From Pseudomonadota bacterium (GTDB lineage Bacteria; Pseudomonadota; Gammaproteobacteria; Xanthomonadales; Rhodanobacteraceae): a DNA stretch of 53,846 nucleotides. Under the pieces are notes generated by a model. The model had not been told where the DNA came from. It worked only from the letters and a program-made list of their open reading frames with translations, and ran no database searches. Both the position numbers and the translations under genes were made by a program. The DNA is taken from NCBI GenBank assembly GCA_018241365.1, contig JAFEDX010000003.1:1-53846 (forward strand), given 5' to 3'. Shown one piece after another: positions 45,095 to 53,535 of this stretch. Positions within the stretch are counted from its first letter, which is position 1; each line of letters opens with the position of its first letter.

Positions 45095-46651
45095 TCACAT
45101 CTCGTGGGCGTGCAGGAAGTGGAAGAACTCGACGCCCTCGCGCAAGCGGCGCTTGGTCATGTCCCAGCTCGCCAGCATTTCCTTGACGATTTCCCAGATC
45201 TTGGCAGGGCGGAAATAAAATGCGCGATAAAAGCGCTCCACGCCATGGTAGATCTCCTCGCTCGAGAGGTCCGGATAGCTGAGCGCAGCGAGTTGCACGC
45301 CCCGGTCGTTGACGAGATTGTGGCCGCCGGTGTCCTGCAACCAGCCGTTTTCCACCGCCTGCCTGTACAACGCCGTGCCCGGATAAGGCGCGGCCAGCGA
45401 GACCTGGATCGTATGCGGGTTGATGGACTTCGCGAATTCGATGGTCGCGTCGATCGTTGCACGCGTCTCGCCCGGCAAGCCGAGGATGAACGTGCCGTGC
45501 ACAAGGATGCCGAGCTTGCGGCAATCTTCCGTGAAACGGCGCGCGATGTCGGTACGCAGTCCCTTCTTGATGTTGAGAAGGATCTGGTTGTCGCCGGATT
45601 CGTAGCCGACCAGCAGCAGCCGCAGGCCGTTCTCCTTCATGATCTTCAAGGACTCGTACGGCACGTTGGCCTTGGAGTTGCAGCTCCAGGTCCAGCCCAT
45701 GGCGTGCAATCCCCGCGCGATCGTGTACACGCGTTCCATGTTTTCCTTCGACAGGTCCGTGAACGTGTCGTCATCGAACATGAGTTCCTTGACTTCCGGC
45801 ATGTTCTGCTTGATCCAGCGCGCTTCGGCCAGCACGCTTTCGGCCGAGCGGGTGCGGTAACGGTGCCCGCCGACGGTTTGCGGCCACAGGCAGAACGTGC
45901 ACTTCGAACGGCAACCGCGTCCGGTATAGAGCGACACGTAGGGGTGCTTGAGATAGCCGATGAAGTAGTTGTCGATGTTCAGGTCGCGCTTGTAGACCGG
46001 CGCCACGAAGGGCAGCGCATCCATGTCGTGGATGGTCGGCTGCGACACGTTGTTGACCACGTTGCCGTCGGGTCCGAGCCAGGACACGCCACGCACGCTG
46101 GTGAGCGGCTTTTTCTCCGCGATTTCCTTGCAGGCGTAGTCAAACTCCTCGCGGCAGACGAAATCGATGGCCCTGGTCGCCCGCAGCGAGCCTTCCGGAT
46201 CGACCGCGGTTTTTGCGCCGACCATGCCGATGAGGATGCCCGGCCGTCGCGCCTTCAGGAGTTCCGCGAATTTTGCGTCCGTCGGAAACGAAGGTGTACT
46301 GGTGTGGATGATCACCAGCTCGTATTCTTGCGCGATCCCGAGCGTCTCTTCCACGCCGAGGTCGTCCGCGGGCGCGTCCAGCAGACGCGAGCCAGGCACC
46401 ATCGCGGCAGGCTGCGCCAACCATGTCGGGTACCAGAAGCTCTTGATCTCGCGTTTGGCTTGGTAGCGGCTGCCGGCGCCGCCGTCGAAGCCGTCGAACG
46501 ACGGAGCCTGCAGGAAAAGTGTCTTGTAGACGCCGGCAGGTTGACGCATCGCGGTGCGCCCTGCCTCGCCCGGTTTCGCCGCGTGTGCAGGCTGCGTTGA
46601 CGGCGCGGGGTCCTTTCCCAGTGCCTCCGATGCCGATGTGCTCAGATCCAT
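45095..46651 (-). CDS. hpnJ: HpnJ-type radical-SAM, B12-binding-like protein
   Basis: A 518-residue radical-SAM protein. A cobalamin-binding-like N-terminal domain (about 40-195: LFLQAPSFDGFDGGAGSRYQ, KREIKSFWYPTWLAQP) precedes the SAM domain with Cys-x3-Cys-x2-Cys in GCRSKCTFCLWP (about 248-259) and LLLVGYESGDNQILLN. HpnJ carries out the rearrangement that turns the glucosamine head group of bacteriohopanetetrol into the cyclitol ether. ATG 46651 has a good AGGAG site 8 bases upstream, giving about 40 residues ahead of the usual HpnJ start; Met35 (46549) is an alternative. It is 29 bases downstream of hpnI. Confidence 0.88.
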   Translation of the reverse strand: MDLSTSASEALGKDPAPSTQPAHAAKPGEAGRTAMRQPAGVYKTLFLQAPSFDGFDGGAGSRYQAKREIKSFWYPTWLAQPAAMVPGSRLLDAPADDLGVEETLGIAQEYELVIIHTSTPSFPTDAKFAELLKARRPGILIGMVGAKTAVDPEGSLRATRAIDFVCREEFDYACKEIAEKKPLTSVRGVSWLGPDGNVVNNVSQPTIHDMDALPFVAPVYKRDLNIDNYFIGYLKHPYVSLYTGRGCRSKCTFCLWPQTVGGHRYRTRSAESVLAEARWIKQNMPEVKELMFDDDTFTDLSKENMERVYTIARGLHAMGWTWSCNSKANVPYESLKIMKENGLRLLLVGYESGDNQILLNIKKGLRTDIARRFTEDCRKLGILVHGTFILGLPGETRATIDATIEFAKSINPHTIQVSLAAPYPGTALYRQAVENGWLQDTGGHNLVNDRGVQLAALSYPDLSSEEIYHGVERFYRAFYFRPAKIWEIVKEMLASWDMTKRRLREGVEFFHFLHAHEM

Positions 46652-46680
46652 CGCGTTTTCTCCTGTGAGGAGCGACCGCT

Positions 46681-47811
46681 TTATCGCAAGTTTAACTCAC
46701 GCCCTGCCCACGCTACACGACGGCTGGCAAAAGCCCCTCCCCAAACCATTGCGTTCAGCACGTCGCGCAGTACAACCAGCGGCAGGGTACAGCTCGCACG
46801 CCATAGCCATCCCGATATGCGCTCTGCCATGGCAAAGTGCAAGGCGGCACGCGCGACACAGGTGACCGCGAGGAGCACGAGCGCAGCATTCGTCCAGCCT
46901 GCCAGAAAAGCCCCGAGCGTGGCCACGGCAGGCCCGAAGCTGACGAACATGAACGCGTAACCCGCCGGATTGAGCATGCGGATCGTGCGCATCCAGCGCA
47001 ATTCACGCGCAAGCATCTGCCGGGGCTTTCTTTCCGCCACGTCGGTCTGCACCACGTAATCGGACAGTTGGGTCACGAGACCGGCATCGCGCGTGCGCTC
47101 CGCGAGGCGGTAGTCATCCGCCAGTTCGTTGGTAATGCTCTGGAAGCCCCCGATGGCATCCAGGGTTTCGCGGCGCAGCGCCAGCGTTGCGCCGAAGCCG
47201 AACGCGTGCGAGCCGAACAGCTGCGCAATGTGTACCGCAGGCACGAACCATTCATCGATGAACAACACACCCAGGCGCGACCACAGCCCTCCGATCGCCC
47301 GTCCTCGATACAGGCACGTGACGACTCCGATGTCGGGCTGCGCCAGCGGCGCGCACACGCGTTCGAGGTAATCGCGACCCACGCGGATGTCGCTGTCCGC
47401 GATCACCAGCCACGGGTGGCGCGCATGGTGCAGAAGGTTGGTGAGGTTGCTGACCTTGTGGTTCGTGCCGTACAAACGCGCGTCGACGACCACCACGATG
47501 TCCAGCTGGGCGAATTCCGCCTGCAGGCGTCGCGCGACCGCGAGCGCGGGGTCGGCCACGTCGCGCACGCCGAACAGCAGTTGGAACGTGGGGTAGTCCT
47601 GCAGACAAAACGAGCGCAGGTTTTCGTAAAGCAGCGGTTCCGCGCCGTGCAACGGCTTGAGGACGCTCACCGGCGCGAACGTTGTGCCGGCTGCGAGGCT
47701 TCGGCCACGGGCCCTGAACAAGGCCACGAGGGCCAACAGCGCATAGGCGGTCGCAGCGCTGCACAGCGCCAGGCCGATGCCAAAGACCACGGCACTCAGC
47801 ACGGGCGTCAC
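46681..47811 (-). CDS. hpnI: HpnI-type glycosyltransferase (ceramide glucosyltransferase-like)
   Basis: A 376-residue membrane glycosyltransferase. An N-terminal helix (about 5-30) leads into a GT-A domain: FAPVSVLKPLHGAEPLLYENL, VVVDARLYGTNHKVSNL, the metal-binding ADSDIRV and the acceptor-site LARELRWMRTIR, a variant of (Q/R)xxRW. Hydrophobic helices close the C-terminus. HpnI attaches N-acetylglucosamine to bacteriohopanetetrol in Burkholderia. The start codon is GTG 47811, overlapping the stop of the alpha/beta hydrolase (GTGA), so the two are coupled. Confidence 0.85.
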   Translation of the reverse strand: MTPVLSAVVFGIGLALCSAATAYALLALVALFRARGRSLAAGTTFAPVSVLKPLHGAEPLLYENLRSFCLQDYPTFQLLFGVRDVADPALAVARRLQAEFAQLDIVVVVDARLYGTNHKVSNLTNLLHHARHPWLVIADSDIRVGRDYLERVCAPLAQPDIGVVTCLYRGRAIGGLWSRLGVLFIDEWFVPAVHIAQLFGSHAFGFGATLALRRETLDAIGGFQSITNELADDYRLAERTRDAGLVTQLSDYVVQTDVAERKPRQMLARELRWMRTIRMLNPAGYAFMFVSFGPAVATLGAFLAGWTNAALVLLAVTCVARAALHFAMAERISGWLWRASCTLPLVVLRDVLNAMVWGGAFASRRVAWAGRELNLR

Positions 47812-48794
47812 ATGTCACCGCGCTCGGCGCCGACCCCAACCGTTGCGCGCGACGTCGCGGGTCCCGGCGCACCGGCACCCGAAGTCACGGACCCCGGATT
47901 CGAACCTGTCGCACGCAGGGCCAGTTTGTCGACGAACGCCAGGATCGGCGCCCATACCGCATCCATGCTGCCCGCTTCCACGATACCGCCGTGCCCCACG
48001 TCCGGGACAAGGACAAACCGGCTGCCACTGTTGGCCGCCTGCGCAAACAAGGCGATGTGCCGGCCCATGCTCGGTGGCACGTTGGTGTCATCCATTCCCG
48101 CGACCACCAGCAGCGGCTCACGCAGACTGGCCGCAGCTTCGACGTTGTCCCACAGGTCCGGCATGATCGGCTTCAGCCATGCAGGGAGCCCCGGACTGAT
48201 GTAGCTGACCATGTTCTTGGCGCTGCTGAACGCGCCGTACACGATGACGCCCAGCGGCTGCGGCATGAACGCCGACACGTTGTGGAGCGCCACTCCCGTG
48301 CCGAGCGAGTAGCCCAGGACAAACTTCGGGCGCTGGTTGCCGGCCCACTGCGCAAACGCCCGCCACGCGGCCTTGGCATCCTGGTTGAGATTGCGGACAG
48401 TCGCCTTGCCGGTACTGGCTCCAAAGCCCGAGTAATCAAAGCTCATCGACGACAGGTGGTGCTTGAACAGGAAAACCTGGATCCGGGCGAAGTCATGGAT
48501 CGTTTCGCCGTTGCCGTGGAACAGCAGCAGCGCCGGCGTATCCGCTCCGGCATTGACGATCCACGCTTGCAGGCTGCGGCCGCCGCTGTCGACCATGACA
48601 ACGTGGTAGGGCACACCGTACGTTCGGGGTGTATCGGTGCTCGGTGATTGCGTCGCGAAAATGTCGCGTTCCAGCCGCGGGACCAGGGTGGCACGCACGA
48701 CGAACGCAGCCGCGACAACCACGCAGATCGCGATGAAGGTAATCCCGCCCAGCCAGGCGAACAGATGCCGGATTCGACGCAGGCCGTGACTCAT
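47808..48794 (-). CDS. Membrane-anchored alpha/beta hydrolase upstream of hpnI
   Basis: About 328 residues from ATG 48794 (SHGLRRIRHLFAWLGGITFI); a frame to 48977 adds an improbable basic N-terminus. One N-terminal membrane helix (about 12-33) anchors a periplasm- or cytoplasm-facing hydrolase. The nucleophile is in GYSLGTGVALH (GxSxG), the acid likely in VVAGMDDTNVP and the histidine in PDVGHGGIVE. A LLLFHGNGETIHDF oxyanion-loop region is present. The C-terminal 40 residues are Ala/Gly/Pro-rich and probably disordered. It is translationally coupled to hpnI. It may act on a hopanoid or other lipid ester; this is inference. Confidence 0.8.
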   Translation of the reverse strand: MSHGLRRIRHLFAWLGGITFIAICVVVAAAFVVRATLVPRLERDIFATQSPSTDTPRTYGVPYHVVMVDSGGRSLQAWIVNAGADTPALLLFHGNGETIHDFARIQVFLFKHHLSSMSFDYSGFGASTGKATVRNLNQDAKAAWRAFAQWAGNQRPKFVLGYSLGTGVALHNVSAFMPQPLGVIVYGAFSSAKNMVSYISPGLPAWLKPIMPDLWDNVEAAASLREPLLVVAGMDDTNVPPSMGRHIALFAQAANSGSRFVLVPDVGHGGIVEAGSMDAVWAPILAFVDKLALRATGSNPGSVTSGAGAPGPATSRATVGVGAERGDM

Positions 48795-48918
48795 CGCCTG
48801 CGGCCTGTCAACGCCGCAACAATTGGTTTGCATTGGCACCGCAGCGGCGGGTACCTGCGAGACGCACGCCGCAGCGCGATGGTGACTGCATGGCCGAGGC
48901 AGCACACGGGAGTTCCGT

Positions 48919-49806
48919 TCATGCGGCCTTGCGCGCCGCCGGTCCGGACTTGGGCCTGCGCCAGAACCGCGCGGCATCCCAGGCCCGCATGCCGCGCAGC
49001 GCCACGTCGGCGATCGACGGTAACAGGCGCGGCTGCATCAGGTCCGGATCGAATGCGCTCATGCGGCGCGCGTTCTCGCGATAACAGTCCTCGACGAATC
49101 GCCGGAACGAGAATCCCTCCAGGAACATGCTGGCCTGGGTGACGGCGAAATCCTTGCCGTCGTTGGGCTGTTGTCCGCGCTTGACCATGCCCACCAGGCG
49201 ATGGCCGGCACGCCGGTAGAAACGCAGCGACTTCATCGCGCGCCGCACCCGTCCCAGGCCGCGCTGTTTTTCCCGCCATGCCATGTAGTTGATGAAGAAC
49301 ACGATGTGGCGGGTCTCTTCGAACATGAGCATGTCGAAGATGTCGAACAGCTGGTCCGGCATGAACCGGGATTGACGGGCGGTCTTGAACGCCCCGAATC
49401 CCAGGAATGAATCCAGGCATTCACCGAAACCGAAGTCGATGAACGCGGTTTCCAGATCGCCCGGCAAGGCCTCCAGCGGTTGCGCACTGGCATCGATGCC
49501 GTAGCGCTCGATCATCACGCGGATCAGTTCCGCATGCCGGCGCTCCTCGAAGCCCTGCAAGGCAAGCGCAGCATGCACCACCGGGTCATCCACATGCGGC
49601 GTGTAGGCATCGACGATGGCGCCAGCGCGTCGTTCGGTGTGGTAGACCTCCTGCCAGAAAGGCACGCCACGCAAGCGTTCCAGATCCTCGCCACCCAGTT
49701 CGGGCCACGGAAGCGTGTTGGGCTGGTAGTCCTGGTGCGTGTCCATGAATTGCTTGCAGAAAAGCGCCTTGTGTTCCTCGGAACCCACCTTGATTCTTGT
49801 TGTCAT
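48919..49806 (-). CDS. Ferritin-like diiron protein, copy 2 (hpn operon head)
   Basis: About 295 residues from ATG 49806, preceded by GGGAAG; a frame to 49848 is also open. Ligand motifs mirror copy 1: Glu in YHTERRAG (about 63), FEERRH (about 89-94), Glu in FGECLDSFL (about 133) and FEETRHIVFF (about 167-176). These fit a four-helix diiron site. It is 124 bases upstream of the alpha/beta hydrolase on the same strand and leads the probable hpn operon. The two diiron proteins bracket the cluster at both ends. The reaction is unknown; oxygenation or desaturation of a lipid is an inference. Confidence 0.78.
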   Translation of the reverse strand: MTTRIKVGSEEHKALFCKQFMDTHQDYQPNTLPWPELGGEDLERLRGVPFWQEVYHTERRAGAIVDAYTPHVDDPVVHAALALQGFEERRHAELIRVMIERYGIDASAQPLEALPGDLETAFIDFGFGECLDSFLGFGAFKTARQSRFMPDQLFDIFDMLMFEETRHIVFFINYMAWREKQRGLGRVRRAMKSLRFYRRAGHRLVGMVKRGQQPNDGKDFAVTQASMFLEGFSFRRFVEDCYRENARRMSAFDPDLMQPRLLPSIADVALRGMRAWDAARFWRRPKSGPAARKAA

Positions 49807-50215
49807 GTCCGACTTCCCGTTGGGAACGCCGCCAAAACCGTTGTGCAAGTTGCGTGCAACGACGTCAAGAGGCTACGCACTGTGCCGCCATGTGGCGGTG
49901 ATGAGCCAAACCGGGCGTCCAGCTTCAACCGCGCAGAATCGCGCATGCAGTCAACATGGAATATTACGCCCGGAACAGCCGCTGCGCCCAATCGCGGAGG
50001 TGGACACGTGCGTGGGGGTTCTTCGGCATACTGGACAAGACCACCACCCAGGCAACGCTGCTGCCTGGTCGCGCACATCGGCGCCTGGCACGTGCACTTG
50101 ACACAAAACGCGAACACGGGCGACCCACATGTCGCCAACGGCTATGTCCCGCTGCCAAATCCACCATCGACAACTGGATTACGTGGCACCCGAACATCTG
50201 AACGCCTGCGACGGC
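49807..50215. other. Intergenic region of 409 bases without a supported gene
   Basis: It separates the head of the hpn run from the end of the membrane TPR gene. The left end holds the candidate regulatory dyads at 49841-49860. Short frames such as 49956-50201 have no recognisable product or ribosome site. I see no terminator hairpin with a T-tract for the TPR gene, whose 3' end lies here. Confidence 0.5.
49841..49868 (-). promoter_or_regulatory. Candidate operator/promoter of the diiron-hpn run
   Basis: Two adjacent dyads, TTGTGCAA (49841-49848) and GTTGCGTGCAAC (49849-49860), lie 35-55 bases upstream of ATG 49806. On the minus strand a TTGACG -35-like hexamer (49863-49868) precedes them; the matching -10 position (CACAAC) is weak. 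The dyads would overlap the spacer, as expected for a repressor site. No regulator gene is adjacent. Confidence 0.35.
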
Positions 50216-52264
50216 TCAGTCGTGCACGCTGTAGTGCACGTTCGCATACTTCCGCAGCAGCTGCTTGAACTCGGGCGTGTTGCGGATCGGATCGTAGTCC
50301 ACGTCCGTGCGCACGGTGGCGATCGAAATCGTGCCGCCATGCTCGGTTGAAACCAAGGCATCAAGGATCGGCACAGCCTTGTCGGCATGCCCGAGTTGCG
50401 CCTCGATTTTCGCGAGATTCATCAGCATGTCGGCCCCGCCTTGCCAGTTCTTTGCAATCGGCACGAGTGCCACGGCGCGCTGGCTCTCCCGCTCGGCGTC
50501 CTGCTTGCGTCCCAGTCGCGCATAGGCCCAGCCAAGCTGCGCGGATTCGAAACCATTGGCTGCATGATTCGGGGCCGCCAGGATCAGGTCCGCGCAATGC
50601 CGGTATTCCGTCTTCGCCTGGTCGCGCTGCCCGAGCTGCCATTGGGTATCGGCCTGCATTTCACACAAGCTCACAGGACCGTACACCGAGCCGCGACTCG
50701 CGGTGAACAGCGGCAACGCCGCCGCGTAATCGTGCGAGTGATACAGCGCCTGTGCATGGTCCACCAGATGGGTCGGAATTGCCCGCACGTCGGGTGGCGC
50801 GGCCATGATCATCGCCAGCTGCGCAGCGCCGCTGCCGGTTGCGTAGTAGGCCAGGAAATCCCGCATGCCCCACGTCAGCCCCGCGTGGTAGTTGACGTCG
50901 AGCGCCTTCAAGAGGATGCGGTCGGCGGCTGCATATTGATGCCGTTCTCCGTCAAGCCACGCCAACCCCTGCAATGCCAGAACGTTGCGCGGGTCCAGGC
51001 TCACGGCCTGCTGGTAGGCCACGTTCGCAACGTCCAGATGCCCCAAGTTGTATTCGATATCGGCCAGCGCCAACTGCGCGTTGGCATCGCGCGGATTCAG
51101 CGCCAGCGCCTGCTTGAACTCCGCCTGCGCCGCTACCTCGTCGTTCTCCGCCCACTCGTGGTAGAAACCCGCTGCGATGTGCGCTTCCGGCAGGTTCGGA
51201 TTCAATGCCAGCGCCTTGTCGAACGCCTGCTTGCTCTTCGCCGACATCGCCTTCGCATCGGCGGAAGGGACGAAATTGATCGTCCACACGTAGGCATAGG
51301 CCAGCCGCGCCCAGGCCAACGCGAATTGCGGATCAGCCTCGACGGCTTCCTGATAAGCCGAGATCGCGGCGTCGATGTCCGGCTGCTTCCAGCTAACATC
51401 GGCGCGCTGTTGTGCCGCTTCGCCGCGCAGTAAGGCCTGATAGGCATATGGGTTGTGCGTGGGTGCCTCGGCGAGCGCGCGCTTCTCTTTCGGCAGCAGC
51501 GTCACCTGCAGCGCATCCGCCACTTTCGCTGCCACGTCGCTCTCTACCGTGAACACGTTGTCGAGGCTGCGATCGTAGGTTTCCGCCCATACCTGCGTGC
51601 CATTGCCGGCGTCGATCAACTGCAGGCTGATGCGCGCCTCGTTGCCAACCTTCTGCACGCTGCCTTCCAGCACGTTGCTGACGCCAAGCTGCTGGCCTAT
51701 GGCCCGCACGTCTTCCGGATGGCTGGCGTATTTGTCGGTGGAGGTGCGCGCAATCGTCTTCAGACCGGAAAGGCGCATCAGTTGGGTCAGGATCTGCTCC
51801 TGCATGCCAGCCGCGAAATAGGCGTTGTCGCGATCGGGCGACAGGTTTTCGAATGGCAGCACCGCAACGGACCTGGCGCCGGCTACGACACTAGGGGCCA
51901 CCGAAGACCGGGAGCCAAAAGCCTCGGTGCGCCAAAGCACCACCGTCACAACGATCGAAAACACGACCAGTCCGAGGATGGCGAAATCCATGCGGCGCAA
52001 GCGGCCACGCGCGCTGCCCTCACCCGTATCGCGGCGCAGGCCCGAAGGGCCGATCTCGTAAAACCACGCCAGCAACAGCGCGACCGGAAACCCGGCGAGC
52101 ACGACCAGCACCGCCAGCCGCTGCGCCCAGATCGAAATTTCGAAAACGGGAAGAACCTGGGTGATGACCTGCGCCAGCAGCCAACCGATCGCGGCATAGG
52201 CCACAGCGACGCGATAGACATGGCGACGTCGGAGTTCCGCCAGAAAGGAACCGAAAGCCCCCAT
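50216..52264 (-). CDS. Membrane-anchored FlgO-like/TPR protein
   Basis: A 682-residue protein. The N-terminus ([19 protein letters not shown]) resembles that of the gene at 10764; hydrophobic helices lie at about 20-40, 47-67 and 93-110. The FlgO-like module starts [20 protein letters not shown] (about 130), with [20 protein letters not shown] and [12 protein letters not shown]. About ten TPR units follow (for example [19 protein letters not shown]). The end, [18 protein letters not shown], is the usual terminus of this protein type. It matches the modules of the giant left-edge regulator but has no winged helix. Role unknown. Confidence 0.85.
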   Translation of the reverse strand: MGAFGSFLAELRRRHVYRVAVAYAAIGWLLAQVITQVLPVFEISIWAQRLAVLVVLAGFPVALLLAWFYEIGPSGLRRDTGEGSARGRLRRMDFAILGLVVFSIVVTVVLWRTEAFGSRSSVAPSVVAGARSVAVLPFENLSPDRDNAYFAAGMQEQILTQLMRLSGLKTIARTSTDKYASHPEDVRAIGQQLGVSNVLEGSVQKVGNEARISLQLIDAGNGTQVWAETYDRSLDNVFTVESDVAAKVADALQVTLLPKEKRALAEAPTHNPYAYQALLRGEAAQQRADVSWKQPDIDAAISAYQEAVEADPQFALAWARLAYAYVWTINFVPSADAKAMSAKSKQAFDKALALNPNLPEAHIAAGFYHEWAENDEVAAQAEFKQALALNPRDANAQLALADIEYNLGHLDVANVAYQQAVSLDPRNVLALQGLAWLDGERHQYAAADRILLKALDVNYHAGLTWGMRDFLAYYATGSGAAQLAMIMAAPPDVRAIPTHLVDHAQALYHSHDYAAALPLFTASRGSVYGPVSLCEMQADTQWQLGQRDQAKTEYRHCADLILAAPNHAANGFESAQLGWAYARLGRKQDAERESQRAVALVPIAKNWQGGADMLMNLAKIEAQLGHADKAVPILDALVSTEHGGTISIATVRTDVDYDPIRNTPEFKQLLRKYANVHYSVHD

Positions 52265-52372
52265 GCCCGCCTTCCGAAGTCAACGCCGGTGGCTGGAATC
52301 TACCAGCGGGTGATCCATGGCGCACAGGTTCGCGCATACTGGCGGTTCGCACGCATATCACCGGAATCAGCC

Positions 52373-52795
52373 ATGCACGACCTGCCGCCGTTCCACCTCG
52401 CCTTCCCCGTCGCCTCGCTCGCCGAAGCCCGCGCCTTTTACGGCGACCTGCTCGGCTGCCCGGAAGGCCGTTCCAGCGATGCCTGGGTGGACTTCGACTT
52501 CCACGGCCACCAGATCGTTGCGCACCTCGCGCCCGAGGAGCGGCACGCAGCGGCTCCGCATGATGTGGACGGCGACGACGTGCCGGTACCGCACTTCGGG
52601 CTGGTGCTGTCGATGGGCGAATGGCAAAAGCTGGCCGACAGGTTGCGCGCTGCCGGTACGCGCTTCGTGATCGAACCGCACGTGCGGTTCAAGGGCCAGA
52701 CCGGCGAACAGGCCACGATGTTCCTGCTCGATCCCTCCGGCAATGCGCTGGAGTTCAAGGCATTCGCGGATCGGTCGAAGCTGTTTGCGAAGTAG
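52373..52795 (+). CDS. VOC-superfamily (glyoxalase-like) protein
   Basis: A 140-residue protein of two beta-alpha-beta-beta-beta units. [23 protein letters not shown] opens the fold with a candidate metal ligand (His8), [11 protein letters not shown] carries a second histidine, and the C-terminal [15 protein letters not shown] carries a glutamate. Metal ligands are therefore plausibly His, His and Glu. The family includes glyoxalase I, extradiol dioxygenases and resistance proteins; no specific substrate is indicated. ATG 52373 gives the normal N-terminus; an extension upstream overlaps the TPR gene antisense. Confidence 0.88.
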   Translation: MHDLPPFHLAFPVASLAEARAFYGDLLGCPEGRSSDAWVDFDFHGHQIVAHLAPEERHAAAPHDVDGDDVPVPHFGLVLSMGEWQKLADRLRAAGTRFVIEPHVRFKGQTGEQATMFLLDPSGNALEFKAFADRSKLFAK

Positions 52796-52801
52796 CCGGC
52801 A

Positions 52802-53011
52802 CTAGCCCCACCGGAATACTTCGTCGAGCGGCTTGCCGAACACCTCGGCGATGCGGAAAGCGCATTCCAGACTCGGCGAATACTTCCCCGCTTCCAGCGC
52901 CGCAATGGTCTGGCGCGTCACGCCGACGCGCCTGCCCAATTCCTCCTGCGTCATCTCGCCCGCGTGGAAGCGCAGCGCACGGATCTCGTTGGCCAGCCGC
53001 CGCTCACGCAT
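52802..53011 (-). CDS. XRE-family HTH regulator
   Basis: A 69-residue single-domain regulator from ATG 53011; GTG 53020 is an alternative start. The HTH ([39 protein letters not shown]) is a textbook HTH_3 domain. The C-terminus ends [10 protein letters not shown], as in small regulators paired with membrane proteins. Its start lies inside the 3' end of the upstream membrane gene, so the two are co-translated. It probably controls its own operon through the dyad at 53467-53493 (inference). Confidence 0.9.
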   Translation of the reverse strand: MRERRLANEIRALRFHAGEMTQEELGRRVGVTRQTIAALEAGKYSPSLECAFRIAEVFGKPLDEVFRWG

Positions 53012-53429
53012 GCCAGCCACGGCGATAGCCCATCAGGATGAGCGCGCCGTGGACGATTTCCGCTACCGCGACGAAGAACAGAGCCGCGTGCACGATTTCC
53101 CAGCCGCCGTGGGTGAACGGCATCACCATGCCGGTGTAGATGATGCCCGCCAGCAACACGTAGTAAGCGATCTTCGACGAGCGCTGTTCGATGAAACGAT
53201 CGCGCTCGTCTTCCGCGATTTCGCCGCGGTCGCGCCAGCGTCCATACAACCACGCGCCCAGCGCGATCATCCCCAGCGTGCCCAACGCCACGGCGAGCAT
53301 GCCGATCCGGGCCAGCAACGACAGATCGGGATGCGTGTAATGCGTGAGCGTCACGGCCGCAAAATACAGGCCCAGCACCACTACCAGCGTCGTCACCCAA
53401 ACCAGTGCGAAGCGTTCTTTCGACAACAT
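53004..53429 (-). CDS. Small membrane protein paired with the XRE regulator
   Basis: A 141-residue protein with four hydrophobic helices (about 8-30, 41-62, 85-105 and 112-133) and a charged loop after helix 2 ([23 protein letters not shown]). This plan matches the membrane partners often found before small HTH_3 regulators. The ribosome site is CGGAGG, and a strong promoter lies upstream. Function unknown; the pair may respond to membrane stress. Confidence 0.82.
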   Translation of the reverse strand: MLSKERFALVWVTTLVVVLGLYFAAVTLTHYTHPDLSLLARIGMLAVALGTLGMIALGAWLYGRWRDRGEIAEDERDRFIEQRSSKIAYYVLLAGIIYTGMVMPFTHGGWEIVHAALFFVAVAEIVHGALILMGYRRGWHA

Positions 53430-53458
53430 GCGGATTGCCTCCGTTTCAGGTCGGCGGC

Positions 53459-53487
53459 AATGTAAAATATTATTTACGCAATGTCAA
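53459..53487 (-). promoter_or_regulatory. Sigma70-type promoter of the membrane protein/XRE operon
   Basis: Read on the minus strand, TTGACA (53487-53482) and TACATT (53464-53459) are separated by exactly 17 bases. The surrounding DNA is strikingly AT-rich for this genome. Confidence 0.75.
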
Positions 53488-53493
53488 TAATAT
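53467..53493. promoter_or_regulatory. Candidate XRE operator dyad
   Basis: Perfect inverted arms ATATTAT (53467-53473) and ATAATAT (53487-53493) are separated by 13 bases and overlap the promoter spacer and -35. This is the position expected for autorepression by the downstream XRE protein. Confidence 0.55.
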
Positions 53494-53535
53494 CTAACAT
53501 GCCAATCAGACGAAAGTGTCATCGTACGGGGGGCT

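Noticed and set aside
45104-46600. 498-codon open frame on the plus strand
   Set aside because: Exact antisense of hpnJ; composition typical of a shadow frame.
49956-50201. 81-codon plus-strand frame in the gap before the TPR gene
   Set aside because: No ribosome site, no recognisable domain and unremarkable composition; not supported as a gene.
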